DNA of 51,582 bases from Deinococcus aerophilus (GCF_014647075.1 NZ_BMOM01000023.1:1-51582); one strand, 5' to 3'. Positions 1-18,769 are shown, counted from the stretch's first letter. Notes: a model not told the origin generated them from the letters alone. A program made the numbers and translations.

Positions 1-69
1 CGCAAGCAAGCCAATCTGGAGCTGCTGATCTGGCTCTTTCTCCACCGCTACAACGCGTCATTACCTTGA
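1..69 (+). CDS. 3' end of an unidentified gene
   Basis: An open frame enters from the left edge and ends at TGA 67-69, giving 22 residues ending in LFLHRYNASLP. The aromatic/basic tail is loosely like the C-terminus of integrase-core transposases, but 22 residues are too few to assign a family. The start and any catalytic residues lie outside the window. Confidence 0.35.
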   Translation, partial: RKQANLELLIWLFLHRYNASLP

Positions 70-119
70 ACCCTCTACCCGGGTGGCCTGAAAAGTCCCG
101 TCTCAGCGCGGAGATTTAC

Positions 120-140
120 AGCCGGATCCGGGAGCCGGCT
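120..140 (-). terminator. Weak hairpin downstream of the asparaginase gene
   Basis: AGCCGG (120-125) and CCGGCT (135-140) form a 6-bp stem about 100 bases past the asparaginase stop on the minus strand. The following minus-strand bases are GTAAATCT, only a weak T tract. Low-confidence terminator. Confidence 0.25.
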
Positions 141-236
141 GCATAACGGTGGGGTGGGCCGGGTGACCACAGTCGGCACTGCAGCCCAGCCCCCCGGAGT
201 CCACTTCTGTCCCGCAGGTGCGGCGCTTCCCGCCTC

Positions 237-1223
237 CTACACCTCTCTCAGCTGGAGTTCCACCCGCACCGTCCCCACCTCACGGCCAGCCCAGTTGTGG
301 AGGGGGGCAGGGGCCAGGGCGCGCATCTCCGGCGTGACAGGGATCCCCAGCGCCTCCAGCACGGCCAGCGCCACATGGGGCCGCGCCCGTTCGCCGCCGT
401 CCATGATCTTGAAGGCCACGCCCAGTGGGCCGTGGGGCGTGCTTCGCAGCCCCAGGCCGTAGAACGCCTCGGCCCCCATCTTGGCCACCAGACCGGGCAC
501 CAGGGGCATCAACGTGGTGTCCAGCCGTCCGGGTCCGGCGACCAGAAAGGGGTGGGCGGTCATGGCCCTGAAGATGCGTTCCAGCGCTCCGGCATACTCG
601 CCCGAGGGCTGGGCCAGCGCCGCGAAGGTGCGGGCAGCGGCGTGCAGCGGCAGTGCGAAGGCCGGGACGCTGCAGCCATCGGTGCCCACCACCACCTGCT
701 GCAGCTCTGCCTGGCCCAGCTCGGCATGCAGGGCGCGGATGCGGCGTTGCAGCGGGTGGCCCGGGTCGGTATACCCGTCGCGCGGCCACCCGTTCAGGGC
801 GCACGCGAGCAGCATCCCGGCGTGCTTGCCCGAGCAGTTGTGGTGCAGGGACGTGGGGCGTTCGCCGCGGCGGATCAGGGCGGCCGCCGCGTCAGGGTCG
901 AAAGGGGGGTGGGTGCCGCAGCGCAGATCGTTCACTGTGCTGCCCGACCGGGCGAGCAGCCTCTCCACCACCGCCAGATGTTCGGGGGTGCCCGCGTGGC
1001 TCGCGCACGCGACGGCGAGTTCGTCGGCCGGCAGCTCGGGAGCGGCCAGGGCCAGCGGCAGCGCCTGCACCGGCTTGCTGCTGCTGCGCGGAAAGGTCAC
1101 CAGACCGCCGTCACCGCACGCGGCCACCTGCCGGCCTGAACCGTCCACCACCGCCACGTGGACCGTGTGAGCGCTCTCGTCCATTCCGCCCCGCGTGAAC
1201 ACCACCCTGCCGCTGCCTGTCAT
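237..1223 (-). CDS. L-asparaginase type II family (Rhizobium-type)
   Basis: A 328-residue protein that resembles the asparaginase II family (PF06089), which hydrolyses L-asparagine to aspartate and ammonia and is unrelated to the E. coli AnsA/AnsB enzymes. Family-like blocks are the N-terminal RGGMDESAH, FPRSSSKPVQALPL near residue 50, HHNCSGKHAGML near residue 125, and GTDGCSVPAFALPL near residue 175. No signal peptide or membrane segment is seen, so it is probably cytoplasmic. The ATG at 1223 is chosen because the frame farther upstream runs through the tRNA-Asp gene, and because a -10 box TACGCT lies 7 bases before it without a Shine-Dalgarno sequence. It stands alone on its strand. The function is confident at family level; substrate preference is not shown. 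Confidence 0.85.
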   Translation of the reverse strand: MTGSGRVVFTRGGMDESAHTVHVAVVDGSGRQVAACGDGGLVTFPRSSSKPVQALPLALAAPELPADELAVACASHAGTPEHLAVVERLLARSGSTVNDLRCGTHPPFDPDAAAALIRRGERPTSLHHNCSGKHAGMLLACALNGWPRDGYTDPGHPLQRRIRALHAELGQAELQQVVVGTDGCSVPAFALPLHAAARTFAALAQPSGEYAGALERIFRAMTAHPFLVAGPGRLDTTLMPLVPGLVAKMGAEAFYGLGLRSTPHGPLGVAFKIMDGGERARPHVALAVLEALGIPVTPEMRALAPAPLHNWAGREVGTVRVELQLREV

Positions 1224-1230
1224 GCGGCCC

Positions 1231-1236
1231 AGCGTA
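1231..1236 (-). promoter_or_regulatory. -10 box of a leaderless promoter for asparaginase
   Basis: TACGCT (minus strand) fits TAnnnT and ends 7 bases before the ATG at 1223, placing the expected transcription start at the start codon. Confidence 0.5.
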
Positions 1237-1302
1237 ACGCCCACGCAGATCCGGCGTGGCGGCTTGACTTCTGATGCCCGGACCCTTAATCTTCTTTCCG
1301 CT

Positions 1303-1378
<76 letters not shown>

Positions 1379-1386
1379 GAAAAGAG

Positions 1387-1418
1387 AAGCGCCCACCCCA
1401 ACAGGTGGGCGCTTTTTT
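1387..1418 (+). terminator. Intrinsic terminator of tRNA-Asp
   Basis: An 11-bp stem (1387-1397 with 1404-1414) and a 6-base loop run into six T residues (1413-1418). This is a textbook Rho-independent terminator. Confidence 0.9.
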
Positions 1419-1423
1419 CATGC

Positions 1424-3691
<2,268 letters not shown>

Positions 3692-3741
3692 GCGTTCGCC
3701 GCTGGGCAGCGGCCTTCCTCAGTTCTCGTACACCATGGTTC

Positions 3742-3763
3742 AGGCCCCCGTTTCCGGGGGCCT
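3742..3763 (+). terminator. Probable terminator of speA
   Basis: A 9-bp GC stem AGGCCCCCG (3742-3750) with CGGGGGCCT (3755-3763) around a TTTC loop, 50 bases after speA. The T tract is poor (ATCTGAT). Confidence 0.6.
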
Positions 3764-3824
3764 ATCTGATGTGCTGAAGCTCGGGGGTGGGTATGGCTGG
3801 AGCCGAAGACAGCCCGACTGGACC

Positions 3825-4013
3825 TCACCCGTGGGCGTGCTGACGGCCCAGACGGGGCGCTGGGCTGGCGACCGGCTGTTCCCGAACGGCGGCCTCCTGG
3901 GCGAGCAGGTCCAGGTACTCGCGGTTGATGTCGCGGTCCTCACGTGTCAGCGAGAAAAAGCTGAGCAGCATGATCAGCAGGGTCGCGGCCGCCATCAGCA
4001 CAATCAGTTCCAT
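3825..4013 (-). CDS. Small single-pass membrane protein, unknown function
   Basis: A 62-residue frame starting MELIVLMAAATLLIMLLSFF, a typical single membrane helix, followed by a charged tail (REDRDINREYLDLLAQE) likely to be helical. No family is recognised. The ATG at 4013 has GGAG only two bases upstream, so the start is uncertain; an in-frame ATG at 4070 would add 19 polar residues. The codon pattern and clear helix argue for a real gene, but its length gives limited support. Confidence 0.5.
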   Translation of the reverse strand: MELIVLMAAATLLIMLLSFFSLTREDRDINREYLDLLAQEAAVREQPVASPAPRLGRQHAHG

Positions 4014-4148
4014 GGCTCCAGTGTGCCGGGAGGCGGCGGAGTGTGGATGACACCCGGATTGAGCCATCACAGAGGGGACGTTGGGACAATCCGCAGCAGA
4101 GCTTGAGGAGACCTTGGCCGTGTGGGGGGGGGCCGGAAGCCAACCCGC

Positions 4149-4973
4149 TCAGCGCAGGGGAGCGCCGGGCAGATCCACCGCCCGCACCGGCAGCGGCTCA
4201 CCGAAACGGGTGTAGCGACGGCCCCGTCCGGGCTCACCGCGTCCGCACAGCACCGTGACCTCAGGGGGACCGTTCAGCCGCAGGTCGGCCACGGCCAGCC
4301 GGCCGGTCTCGTAGGCCCCCAGGTCGATGTACAGGTGTCGGCCCAGGCGCGTGGGGACGGGCACCGGTGTGTGGCCGTGAATGCTGTATTCCACGCCCGC
4401 GGCCATGGAGAACGGGCCCTCAAAGGGTCGCAGCCACAGCGCCGCCGACTCAGGATTGGGGTGCTGCGGGTGGCTGACCGGGGGCGCGGCGTGTGAGATC
4501 AGCACGCTGGGCTCCTGCGGCGCGGCGTCGTGAATGGCTCCGTCGGCGGTGACGTATACCACCCGGCGCAGGTCCTGCAGGTAGGTCTCGAGCAGTTCCG
4601 GAAACCGCTCCAGGGTCAGGCCGCCCGCCTCGTGGCGCACGCTCTCGCCGCCCGCCTGCATCCACCAGCGGTAGCCTTCCATGGCCTTGCGGTAATCCCC
4701 CAGGTCGTGGGTGCCCTGATAACGGCGGTACCATTTCAGGCCCTCCTGGGCCATGCGCTCGTGGTTGCCCATCAGCAGCGTCGCGCGGCCCTCGGCCTGC
4801 AGGGTGAGCAAGGTCTCCACGGCCCGCAGGCTGTTAGGCCCGCGGTCAATGGCGTCGCCCAGACTCACGAAATGGGCCTGCGGAAACTGCCGTATGGCGG
4901 CGTCCAGCAGATCGGGGCGGCCGTGCAGGTCGGGAATCACCACGATCTGCCGGCCCAGGGCCTGAGCAGTCAC
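4149..4973 (-). CDS. PPP-family metallophosphoesterase (bacterial Ser/Thr-type or ApaH-like)
   Basis: A 274-residue calcineurin-like phosphoesterase with the full PPP metal-site set: DLHG (Asp15, His17), GDAIDRG (39-45), GNHE (69-72), a HAAPP segment and the C-terminal HGHTP. GDxxDRG with GNHE is the signature of PPP protein phosphatases and of diadenosine tetraphosphatase ApaH, so the substrate may be phosphoprotein or a dinucleotide. The GTG start at 4973 overlaps the TGA of the upstream DUF3006-like gene by 4 bases (GTGA), with GGAGAGAG as ribosome-binding site, so the two are co-transcribed and probably translationally coupled. No membrane segments. Confidence 0.85.
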   Translation of the reverse strand: MTAQALGRQIVVIPDLHGRPDLLDAAIRQFPQAHFVSLGDAIDRGPNSLRAVETLLTLQAEGRATLLMGNHERMAQEGLKWYRRYQGTHDLGDYRKAMEGYRWWMQAGGESVRHEAGGLTLERFPELLETYLQDLRRVVYVTADGAIHDAAPQEPSVLISHAAPPVSHPQHPNPESAALWLRPFEGPFSMAAGVEYSIHGHTPVPVPTRLGRHLYIDLGAYETGRLAVADLRLNGPPEVTVLCGRGEPGRGRRYTRFGEPLPVRAVDLPGAPLR

Positions 4974-5239
4974 CTCTCTCCATCCGGGGCAGGCTCGTCG
5001 CTGAAGTCCAGCAGGGTCTGCTTGCTGCGTTCGCGCAGGGTGCGGGCGCCGTCCGGGTCGGGGGTAAAGGTCAGTGTGCCGGCGTGGCCCGTGACCCGGT
5101 ACGCGGCGCCGTCCGCCGCCCCGGGCAGCCATTCGGCGGGCAGCTGGAAGGTCCGGCCCCGCAGGTCCTCCACGTCGGCCAGGCCCACGTCCTCATCGAG
5201 CACATCGATTACAAGCAGGTTGTCGGTGTCGGCGTTCAT
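4970..5239 (-). CDS. Small acidic protein, DUF3006-like
   Basis: An 89-residue acidic protein. The pattern of a short beta-rich start ([18 protein letters not shown]), a middle [18 protein letters not shown] and a charged end resembles DUF3006 proteins, whose function is not known. It is the first gene of a two-gene operon with the PPP phosphatase, overlapping it by 4 bases. The ATG at 5239 lacks a Shine-Dalgarno sequence, but a -10 box TAGACT lies 6 bases upstream, suggesting leaderless translation. Family assignment is moderate. Confidence 0.7.
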   Translation of the reverse strand: MNADTDNLLVIDVLDEDVGLADVEDLRGRTFQLPAEWLPGAADGAAYRVTGHAGTLTFTPDPDGARTLRERSKQTLLDFSDEPAPDGER

Positions 5240-5245
5240 GGGGGG

Positions 5246-5307
5246 AGTCTACCGGCCCCGGCTGCATCAAAGGATGGAAGCGCCCTTACCGGCGCACGGG
5301 GTAGGCT
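5246..5307. promoter_or_regulatory. Divergent leaderless promoters for the phosphatase operon (-) and the Tat phosphoesterase (+)
   Basis: The 76-base gap carries two outward -10 boxes: TAGACT on the minus strand (5246-5251), 6 bases before the ATG at 5239, and TAGGCT on the plus strand (5302-5307), 8 bases before the ATG at 5316. Neither start has a Shine-Dalgarno sequence. Confidence 0.5.
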
Positions 5308-5315
5308 GGCCGGAC

Positions 5316-6200
5316 ATGGCGTTTTCCCCTTCCCCCCACTTCACCCGCCGCGGCGTGCTGCGCGGCCTGCTGGGCGGCGGTCTGGGCGTGGCAGCGCTGG
5401 GCGGCCTGGGAGTGGCGCAGGCGTACCGCTTCGAGGTCACGTTCCGCCGCCCGCCGCTGGGGGGCCTGACCCGGCCCCTGCGGGTCGCCTTCCTGACCGA
5501 TCTGCATTACGGGCTGTTCATCGGCCCGGGCAGCGTGCGGACCTGGGTGGATGCGGCGACTGCCCTGCGCCCCGACCTGATCGTGCTGGGCGGCGACCAG
5601 CTGGACCGCCGCGCGGCTGGTCCGCCGTCTGAGCTGCTGGCAGAGCTGGGTCGCCTGCGTGCGCCGCTGGGGGTCTTTGGCGTGTGGGGCAATCACGATT
5701 GCGACAACTTTGGTCAGGCCAGCCGCCTGAGTCGGTCCCGTCCCGGCTGGGCCGCCCGCCGGGAGGCGTTGCGGCAGGCCTATCTGCAGGCAGGCATCAC
5801 CATTTTGCGTAACGAGGGCCGCGCCGTCCGGGACGATGTGTATCTGGGCGGCGTGGATGATTTGATTCATGGAACTCCCGATGTGGCCGCCGCCCTGGCC
5901 GGAGCGGGGAAGCGCGCCACCGTGCTTGTCAGCCACAACCCCGATCTGCTGCCCAAGCTGCCTCAGCACGTGGGTCTGGTGCTCAGCGGACACACCCACG
6001 GCGGCCAGATTCGTGTGCCGCTGCTCGGCGCTCCGGTGGTGCCCAGCCGCTACGGTCAGCGCTACGCGATGGGCTGGGTCATGGGCGCGCACGACACGCC
6101 CGGATATGTCAGCCGGGGTCTGGGCCTCAGCGGCGTGCCGCTGCGCAACCTGTGTGCCCCCGAACTGACCCTGCTCACGCTGACCCCCGCTCAGACCTGA
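5316..6200 (+). CDS. Tat-exported calcineurin-like phosphoesterase (YkuE/YaeI type)
   Basis: A 294-residue metallophosphoesterase. The N-terminus has a twin-arginine signal (TRRGVLRG, residues 10-17, then a Gly/Ala/Leu-rich hydrophobic stretch to about 36), so it is expected to be exported folded. Metal ligands are in LTDLHYG (Asp62, His64), GGDQLD (Asp94), GNHD (125-128), VSHNPD and GHTHGGQ. This arrangement matches the YkuE/YaeI-type membrane-associated phosphoesterases, some of which act on lipid pyrophosphates; the substrate here is unknown. Its last 10 bases overlap the convergent oxidoreductase gene. The start is set by the Tat motif and a -10 box 8 bases upstream. Confidence 0.88.
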   Translation: MAFSPSPHFTRRGVLRGLLGGGLGVAALGGLGVAQAYRFEVTFRRPPLGGLTRPLRVAFLTDLHYGLFIGPGSVRTWVDAATALRPDLIVLGGDQLDRRAAGPPSELLAELGRLRAPLGVFGVWGNHDCDNFGQASRLSRSRPGWAARREALRQAYLQAGITILRNEGRAVRDDVYLGGVDDLIHGTPDVAAALAGAGKRATVLVSHNPDLLPKLPQHVGLVLSGHTHGGQIRVPLLGAPVVPSRYGQRYAMGWVMGAHDTPGYVSRGLGLSGVPLRNLCAPELTLLTLTPAQT

Positions 6201-7321
6201 ATGTCCCGGACCCCGGCCTCCGCGCGCCCGAAGCGTTCGAAGCGCAGGGAGTCCACATTGATGAACGGCGGCTCGCCCAGGGCCTCCTGCGCGGTCACCC
6301 GGCCCACTGCGGCGGCCTGCATCACCCCGTGGCCGGAAAAGCCGCAGGCGTTGAGCCAGCCGGGTACGCCCGGCATGCGGCCCACGATGGGCAGTTCGTC
6401 CGGGGTCATCTCGTAGTACCCCCACCAGCTGGCATGGCGGTCCAGCCCCGCGTCGGCCAGCCACGGAAAACGCTCCAGGGCGGGTTCCAGCGTCTCGGGC
6501 AGCCAGTCCCAGTTCAGGCCTTCGCGCCAGCCACGGTCGGCGGGGTCGGCGCGGCCCAGGATGACCCGCTGTCCTTCCGAGCGCAGCCACACGCCGCTGC
6601 TCAGGTCGAAGGTCATGGGCACGGCACGCGGCCGCGGCAGGGGACCGGTGGCGTAGACCATGCGCCGGGCGGGCCAGACCGGCAGGGTAAAACCCGCCAG
6701 CGCCGCGAGCTCCCCGGACCACGCCCCGGAGGCGTTGATCAGCAGCGGGGCCTGGAAGGTTCCCGCCGGGGTGGTGGCGTGCCAGTCCTCGCCGCGCCGC
6801 TCCAGAGCGGTTACCGGTGTGTTCAGGTGCAGCGCCGCCCCGCCCGCCCGCGCCTGTTCTAAAAAGGCGTAGGTGATGCCGTGCGGGTCGACCACGCCGT
6901 CCGCCGGCCCGAAGGTGCAGGCGTGGATGCCGTCTGTATCGAATTCCAGGATGGCCTGCGCCTCGTGCGGGGTGAGCACCTGGGTCGGTGCCCCCAGAGC
7001 CTGCTGACGCTCCACTCCCGCTGCGTGGGCCTTCCATCCGGTCTGCGGCACGAGCAGCAGGTACCCGATGGGCCGGTATTCCGCCTGGGGCAGGGCCGCG
7101 TATTCGGCGACGCTGTGCTGGGACAGCAGGATGTTCGTCGCGGACGTGAACTGGGTACGCACGCCCGCCGCGCTGCGTCCTGTGGAGCCCAGCGCGGGGC
7201 TCGCCTGGGCTTCGAGGAGCGTGACCCGCAGGCCACGCTCACTCAGGCGGGCGGCGCAGGCCGCGCCCATGATTCCGGCCCCGATGACCAGAGCGTCGGC
7301 GGTGGTCGCAGGGAGGGACAT
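6191..7321 (-). CDS. FAD-dependent amine/amino-acid oxidoreductase (DAO family)
   Basis: A 376-residue protein with an N-terminal Rossmann FAD motif ([15 protein letters not shown], about residues 12-26, then the acidic LLEAQ), a middle substrate domain, and the C-terminal DAO block [14 protein letters not shown] plus [17 protein letters not shown]. This fits sarcosine oxidase, glycine oxidase or the dehydrogenase beta-subunit group; substrate not determined. The ATG at 7321 is preceded 6 bases upstream by a near-perfect -10 box TACAAT without a Shine-Dalgarno sequence. The 3' end overlaps the convergent phosphoesterase by 10 bases. No signal peptide. Confidence 0.85.
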   Translation of the reverse strand: MSLPATTADALVIGAGIMGAACAARLSERGLRVTLLEAQASPALGSTGRSAAGVRTQFTSATNILLSQHSVAEYAALPQAEYRPIGYLLLVPQTGWKAHAAGVERQQALGAPTQVLTPHEAQAILEFDTDGIHACTFGPADGVVDPHGITYAFLEQARAGGAALHLNTPVTALERRGEDWHATTPAGTFQAPLLINASGAWSGELAALAGFTLPVWPARRMVYATGPLPRPRAVPMTFDLSSGVWLRSEGQRVILGRADPADRGWREGLNWDWLPETLEPALERFPWLADAGLDRHASWWGYYEMTPDELPIVGRMPGVPGWLNACGFSGHGVMQAAAVGRVTAQEALGEPPFINVDSLRFERFGRAEAGVRDIQV

Positions 7322-7327
7322 GAGCGA

Positions 7328-7333
7328 ATTGTA
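7328..7333 (-). promoter_or_regulatory. -10 box (TACAAT) for the FAD oxidoreductase
   Basis: TACAAT on the minus strand, 6 bases before the ATG at 7321, implies a leaderless mRNA. Confidence 0.6.
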
Positions 7334-7403
7334 GGCGGTCGTGGCGGCTGATCTGCGGGTGGGTGCCGTTCCTGCCCCGGAACTTCTGGTAAATTGATTT
7401 TTC

Positions 7404-7413
7404 AAAGTACTTT
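7404..7413. promoter_or_regulatory. Perfect palindrome AAAGTACTTT upstream of the peroxiredoxin-like gene
   Basis: A 10-base perfect palindrome in a locally AT-rich intergenic region between two divergent redox genes. It overlaps TTTAAT (7411-7416), a possible -10 element. Candidate operator; the cognate regulator is not in the window. Confidence 0.35.
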
Positions 7414-7456
7414 AATCCTTGATGACATGGCTCCGAAAATCTGTTCTAATTCCCGA

Positions 7457-8026
7457 ATGACCTCTGCTGCATCCCTCATTGCTCCCGCCGCCCTGATGCC
7501 CCGCCAGCCGGTGCCTGCCCTGGACGTTCCGCTGGTCTCTGGCGGGCGGTACGTGCTCGGGCAGAATCCAGGTGACAATTTTGATCTGATCGTGTTCTAC
7601 CGGGGCCTGCACTGCCCGATCTGCGCGAAGTATCTGCTGGAACTCGAGCGGCTCTCGGAGCAGTTTGCCGGGCGGGGTGTCCGCCTGCTGGCGCTCAGCA
7701 GCGATGGGGAAGACCGCGCGCGCCAGATGGCCGAGAAAGTGGGGGGCAAAGGCCTGGAGTTCGGGTATGGGCTGTCCCTGGAAACGGCGCGGCAGTGGGG
7801 CCTGTTTATCAGCACCTCGCGCGGCGTGACCTCGACCGGTCTGGAGGAACCGGCCCTGTTCAGCGAGCCCGGCGTCTTTCTGGTGCGCCCGGACGGCACG
7901 CTGTACTACGGCTCGGTCCAGACCATGCCGTTCGCCCGCCCCGCCTTCAGCGACCTGCTCGCCGCCGTAGACTTCGCGCTGCAAAAGGATTATCCGGCGC
8001 GCGGCGAGTACGGCGGCGAGGTGTAA
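7457..8026 (+). CDS. Peroxiredoxin-like (AhpC/TSA, thioredoxin-fold) protein
   Basis: A 189-residue thioredoxin-fold protein of the AhpC/TSA-like group. The active-site strand LIVFYRGLHCPICAKY carries a CPIC pair at the position of the peroxidatic cysteine, followed by a long helix, then LLALSSDGEDRARQ, and a cis-Pro region near GVFLVRPDGTLYYGS. Peroxide or thiol reduction is inferred. The start is uncertain: the ATG at 7457 has TCTAAT 6 bases upstream, while an in-frame ATG at 7427 follows TTTAAT by 10 bases and would add 10 residues. The family does not need the extra residues. It diverges from a FAD oxidase whose reaction would yield H2O2, a plausible but unproven link. Confidence 0.8.
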   Translation: MTSAASLIAPAALMPRQPVPALDVPLVSGGRYVLGQNPGDNFDLIVFYRGLHCPICAKYLLELERLSEQFAGRGVRLLALSSDGEDRARQMAEKVGGKGLEFGYGLSLETARQWGLFISTSRGVTSTGLEEPALFSEPGVFLVRPDGTLYYGSVQTMPFARPAFSDLLAAVDFALQKDYPARGEYGGEV

Positions 8027-8079
8027 GACCCCGCAGGCCACCCCTGCCCGCACTTCCGTCTTTCCCAGAATTGTGTTCC

Positions 8080-8103
8080 AGGAGCGTTATAAACAACGCT
8101 CCT
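8080..8103. repeat. Inverted repeat upstream of gltB
   Basis: AGGAGCGTT (8080-8088) and AACGCTCCT (8095-8103) are perfect 9-base arms around a 6-base loop, 54 bases past the peroxiredoxin-like stop and 85 before the gltB start. No T tract follows, so it is a weak terminator at best and could be an operator. Confidence 0.45.
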
Positions 8104-8188
8104 GCATGAATGTGCATTTTGGGTATGGTGAATTCAGCGGCCCGCATGCGTCAGCTTGGGCGGATTTCACCGTGATGGGAGTGTCCAC

Positions 8189-13018
<4,830 letters not shown>

Positions 13019-13109
13019 GCCGTGGGGGGCGGCGCACGCCGAGGGCCTCCGCGCCGTCGTCCGCCCCCGCGCTTACCGAACTCACCCATCCCCCTGCACG
13101 GAGACTTTC

Positions 13110-14576
13110 ATGTCCAAAATCACCGGCTTCCTCGAACAACCCCGCGTCAAGGAGAAGTACCAGCCCGTCGACGTGCGTCTCAAGAACTACGCCGAATTCG
13201 TGCTGCCCCTGGCGAACGACGCGGCCCAGAAACAGGCGGTGCGCTGCATGGACTGCGGCATTCCGTTTTGCAACAACGGCTGTCCGGTGGGGAACATCAT
13301 TCCCGACTTCAACAATCTGGTGTACGAGAACGACTGGCTCTCGGCCATTGAAACGCTGCACAGCACCAACAACTTTCCCGAATTCACGGGCCGCATCTGC
13401 CCCGCGCCGTGTGAGGCCGCGTGCACCCTGAACATCAACGATGATCCGGTGGGCATCAAGTCCATCGAGCTTGCCATCATCGAGCGGGCGTGGCAGGAGG
13501 GCTGGGTCCGGCCACAACCCCCGCAGGTGAAGACCGGCAAGCGGGTCGCGGTGGTCGGCAGCGGACCGGCGGGTCTGGCCGCAGCGCAGCAGCTGGCCCG
13601 CGCCGGACATGACGTGACCGTGTTCGAGAAGAATGACCGCGTGGGCGGCCTGTTGCGCTACGGCATTCCCGATTTCAAGATGGAAAAGCAGCACATTGAT
13701 CGCCGCGTCTCCCAGATGGAGGCCGAGGGCGTGACCTTCCGCACCGGCGTGCTGGTGGGCACCTGGGACAAGGACAGCAAGGTGACCAACCTGGCCAGAA
13801 CCACGGTGACGCCGGAGGACCTGCGCGCCGAATTCGACGCCGTGTTGCTCTCGGGCGGTGCGGAACAGCCGCGCGACCTGCCGGTGCCCGGGCGCGACCT
13901 GGACGGCGTGCATTTTGCCATGGAGTTCCTGCCGGGCCAGAACCGGGTGAATGCGGGCGACAAGCTCAAGAAGCAACTGCGTGCGGATGGCAAAAACGTC
14001 GTTGTGATCGGCGGCGGCGACACCGGCAGCGACTGCGTGGGCACCAGCAACCGCCACGGCGCCGTCTCGGTCACCCAGTTCGAGGTGATGCCCCAGCCTC
14101 CCGAACACGAGAACAAGCCGCTGGTGTGGCCGTACTGGCCGCTCAAGCTGCGGACCAGTTCCAGCCACGAGGAGGGCGTGACCCGGGAATTTGCCATTGC
14201 CACCAAGGAGTTCATCGGCAAGGGGGGCAAGCTCACGGGGGTCAAGACGGTGCGCATCGAGCTGGTTGACGGCAAGCTGCAGGAAATCGAGGGCAGCGAG
14301 GAGATCCACAAGGCCGAACTGGTGCTGCTGGCCATGGGCTTTGTCAGCCCGGTGGGCAGCGTACTGGAAGCCTTCGGTATCGAGAAGGACACGCGGGGCA
14401 ACGCCCTGGCCGGCACCGAGGAGGAGGGAGGCTACCTCACCAACCTGCCGGGTGTGTTCGCCGCCGGAGATATGCGCCGGGGACAGAGCTTGGTCGTGTG
14501 GGCCATCCGAGAAGGCCGGCAGGCGGCGCGGGCCATCGACCAGCACTTGATGGGAACCAGCGTGCTGCCCCGCTGA
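13110..14576 (+). CDS. gltD: Glutamate synthase, small (beta) subunit
   Basis: A 488-residue flavoprotein that passes electrons from NADPH to GltB. The N-terminal cysteine clusters for 4Fe-4S centres are Cys46, Cys49, Cys54, Cys58 and Cys97, Cys101, Cys105. The FAD site is [12 protein letters not shown] near residue 150 and the NADPH site is [14 protein letters not shown] near residue 300; the C-terminal [19 protein letters not shown] is the family FAD-binding end. The ATG at 13110 has GGAG 8 bases upstream. It is co-directional with gltB and the unit ends at a hairpin at 14598. Confidence 0.98.
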   Translation: MSKITGFLEQPRVKEKYQPVDVRLKNYAEFVLPLANDAAQKQAVRCMDCGIPFCNNGCPVGNIIPDFNNLVYENDWLSAIETLHSTNNFPEFTGRICPAPCEAACTLNINDDPVGIKSIELAIIERAWQEGWVRPQPPQVKTGKRVAVVGSGPAGLAAAQQLARAGHDVTVFEKNDRVGGLLRYGIPDFKMEKQHIDRRVSQMEAEGVTFRTGVLVGTWDKDSKVTNLARTTVTPEDLRAEFDAVLLSGGAEQPRDLPVPGRDLDGVHFAMEFLPGQNRVNAGDKLKKQLRADGKNVVVIGGGDTGSDCVGTSNRHGAVSVTQFEVMPQPPEHENKPLVWPYWPLKLRTSSSHEEGVTREFAIATKEFIGKGGKLTGVKTVRIELVDGKLQEIEGSEEIHKAELVLLAMGFVSPVGSVLEAFGIEKDTRGNALAGTEEEGGYLTNLPGVFAAGDMRRGQSLVVWAIREGRQAARAIDQHLMGTSVLPR

Positions 14577-14597
14577 GGCGCAGCAAAGCGACAGAAG

Positions 14598-14629
14598 AGG
14601 CGGGGCCACTCAACAGGGTGGCTCCGCCT
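14598..14629 (+). terminator. Terminator after gltD, possibly bidirectional
   Basis: A 12-bp stem (14598-14609 with 14618-14629, one G-T pair) 21 bases after gltD. The T tract is short. The convergent HD-GYP gene ends 43 bases farther on. Confidence 0.65.
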
Positions 14630-14671
14630 TCAAATCTTCAGAAGATGCTGCATATGCTCCCGGGCCACCAC

Positions 14672-15811
14672 TCAGGCGGATTCGGACAACGGGTGGTCCT
14701 CGGCAAGCACGTCCAGCAGCAGCTCAATCACCCGTGGGTCAAACTGCTGACCGCTGGCGGCCTGCAGGTGGGTCAGGGTTTCGCCCACGGTCCAGGCGCG
14801 CTTGTAGGGCCGCACATTGGTCAGGGCGTCGTAGACGTCACAGACGGCAAAGATGCGGGCCAGCAGAGGAATCTGTTCGCCGCTGAGCCGTTTGGGGTAG
14901 CCCCCGCCATTCCACCACTCGTGGTGTCCGGCAATGACGTTCAGGGTGGCGGTGGGCAGGAAGGGCAGTTGCCGGGCCAGCGCCACGCCGTCCGCCACAT
15001 GTTCTTCCATGCGGGCGCGCATCTCGGGGGTCAGGGGGCCGGTGTGCAGCAGAATCGAATCCGGCACGCCCACCTTGCCGATGTCATGCAAGTACGCGCC
15101 CCAGCGCAGGGCCCGCAGATCGTCTTTGGCCAGACCCATCTTCTCGCCCAAGCGCACGGCCAGGTGGGTGACCCGGTCGGTGTGGCCCTGCGTTTCGGCG
15201 TCGCGCGCTTCCAGCGACAGGCCCATGGCGCGCAGGGCACTTTCGTGGGCGCTGCGCTCGCGCTCCTCGGCGTCCAGCCGGGCTGCGAGCAGGGTCAGCA
15301 GGCCGGTCACACTGCTGATCAGGAGCCGCTCCTCGCCGGTCCACTCGTGCGGATGAAAGGCGTGGGCGAGCAGCGCCCCCACCAGCCGGCCGCTGTGGTC
15401 ATGCACGGGCGCGGCCGTGAGCGCACAGACCCCCAGCTCCGGAAAACCGGCGGCGGCCGGATGCGCGGCCGTGTCCGGGAAGAACAGCACGCTGTCGGCC
15501 GCCTCCAGGGCCGTGATCAGGGGCAGGTTGCCTGGCAGGCCGTGGGCGAGCAGCGCTTCCATGGCCGGGCCCTGCGGCATGACCCCGCTGGCAGCGCGGG
15601 CGTGATACGCCAGAGTCTGCTCGCCCAGCTGAAAGTAGCCCGCGCCCTCGGCACTCGTCTGGTTGACCAGGGCCGAGAGCACCGGCAGCATGGCGCTGCT
15701 CAGGTCCGGGGCTCCCAGCCCGGTTCTGGCAAGTTGCAGGGTGAGATCAGGCACGCTGATGGACAGCGTCGTCTCCTGAGGAAGCAGCGGAGCCGCAGAT
15801 GGACCTGACAT
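14672..15811 (-). CDS. GAF-HD-GYP protein, probable cyclic-di-GMP phosphodiesterase
   Basis: A 379-residue soluble protein with an N-terminal GAF-like sensor (about 30-180) and a C-terminal HD-GYP domain (about 195-375). The HD pair is LHDIGK (His242, Asp243), and HHE (296-298) with GGGYP (302-306) forms the rest of the signature. The usual DG before xGYP reads NG here (Asn301), so the consensus Asp is replaced. Most HD-GYP proteins hydrolyse c-di-GMP, but activity cannot be assumed with this change. The ATG at 15811 has TATTTT 7 bases upstream, a leaderless-type start. Confidence 0.88.
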   Translation of the reverse strand: MSGPSAAPLLPQETTLSISVPDLTLQLARTGLGAPDLSSAMLPVLSALVNQTSAEGAGYFQLGEQTLAYHARAASGVMPQGPAMEALLAHGLPGNLPLITALEAADSVLFFPDTAAHPAAAGFPELGVCALTAAPVHDHSGRLVGALLAHAFHPHEWTGEERLLISSVTGLLTLLAARLDAEERERSAHESALRAMGLSLEARDAETQGHTDRVTHLAVRLGEKMGLAKDDLRALRWGAYLHDIGKVGVPDSILLHTGPLTPEMRARMEEHVADGVALARQLPFLPTATLNVIAGHHEWWNGGGYPKRLSGEQIPLLARIFAVCDVYDALTNVRPYKRAWTVGETLTHLQAASGQQFDPRVIELLLDVLAEDHPLSESA

Positions 15812-15818
15812 GCCTTGA

Positions 15819-15824
15819 AAAATA
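15819..15824 (-). promoter_or_regulatory. -10 box (TATTTT) for the HD-GYP gene
   Basis: TATTTT on the minus strand, 7 bases before the ATG at 15811. Fits the leaderless pattern seen elsewhere in the window. Confidence 0.45.
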
Positions 15825-15900
15825 CGCTGGCCGGAGTGACAGCTTTATCACAGCTTTGGCCCTGACCACCGGCAAATCTTGGCCCGGAAAGACCCTGAAA

Positions 15901-15942
15901 GAAAATGTGGTGCGGGCAGGGGGTTCACCCCCTGCCCGCACC
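15901..15942 (-). terminator. Intrinsic terminator of glyA
   Basis: A perfect 15-bp stem (15909-15923 with 15928-15942) and a 4-base loop, 16 bases past the glyA stop. On the minus strand it is followed by ACATTTTC. Confidence 0.88.
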
Positions 15943-15958
15943 GCATGACCCAGAAAGC

Positions 15959-17212
<1,254 letters not shown>

Positions 17213-17218
17213 AGGGGT

Positions 17219-17224
17219 ACGGTA
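17219..17224 (-). promoter_or_regulatory. -10 box (TACCGT) for glyA
   Basis: TACCGT on the minus strand, 6 bases before the glyA ATG. Consistent with a leaderless mRNA. Confidence 0.5.
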
Positions 17225-17311
17225 ACACTCCGGCGCGGCGAAAAATGGAGCCTGTCTCCGCAGCTCAGACAGGGGCGGGCCACCTGCCGGACGGGCGCCG
17301 GCGCCGGCGGG

Positions 17312-18769
<1,458 letters not shown>

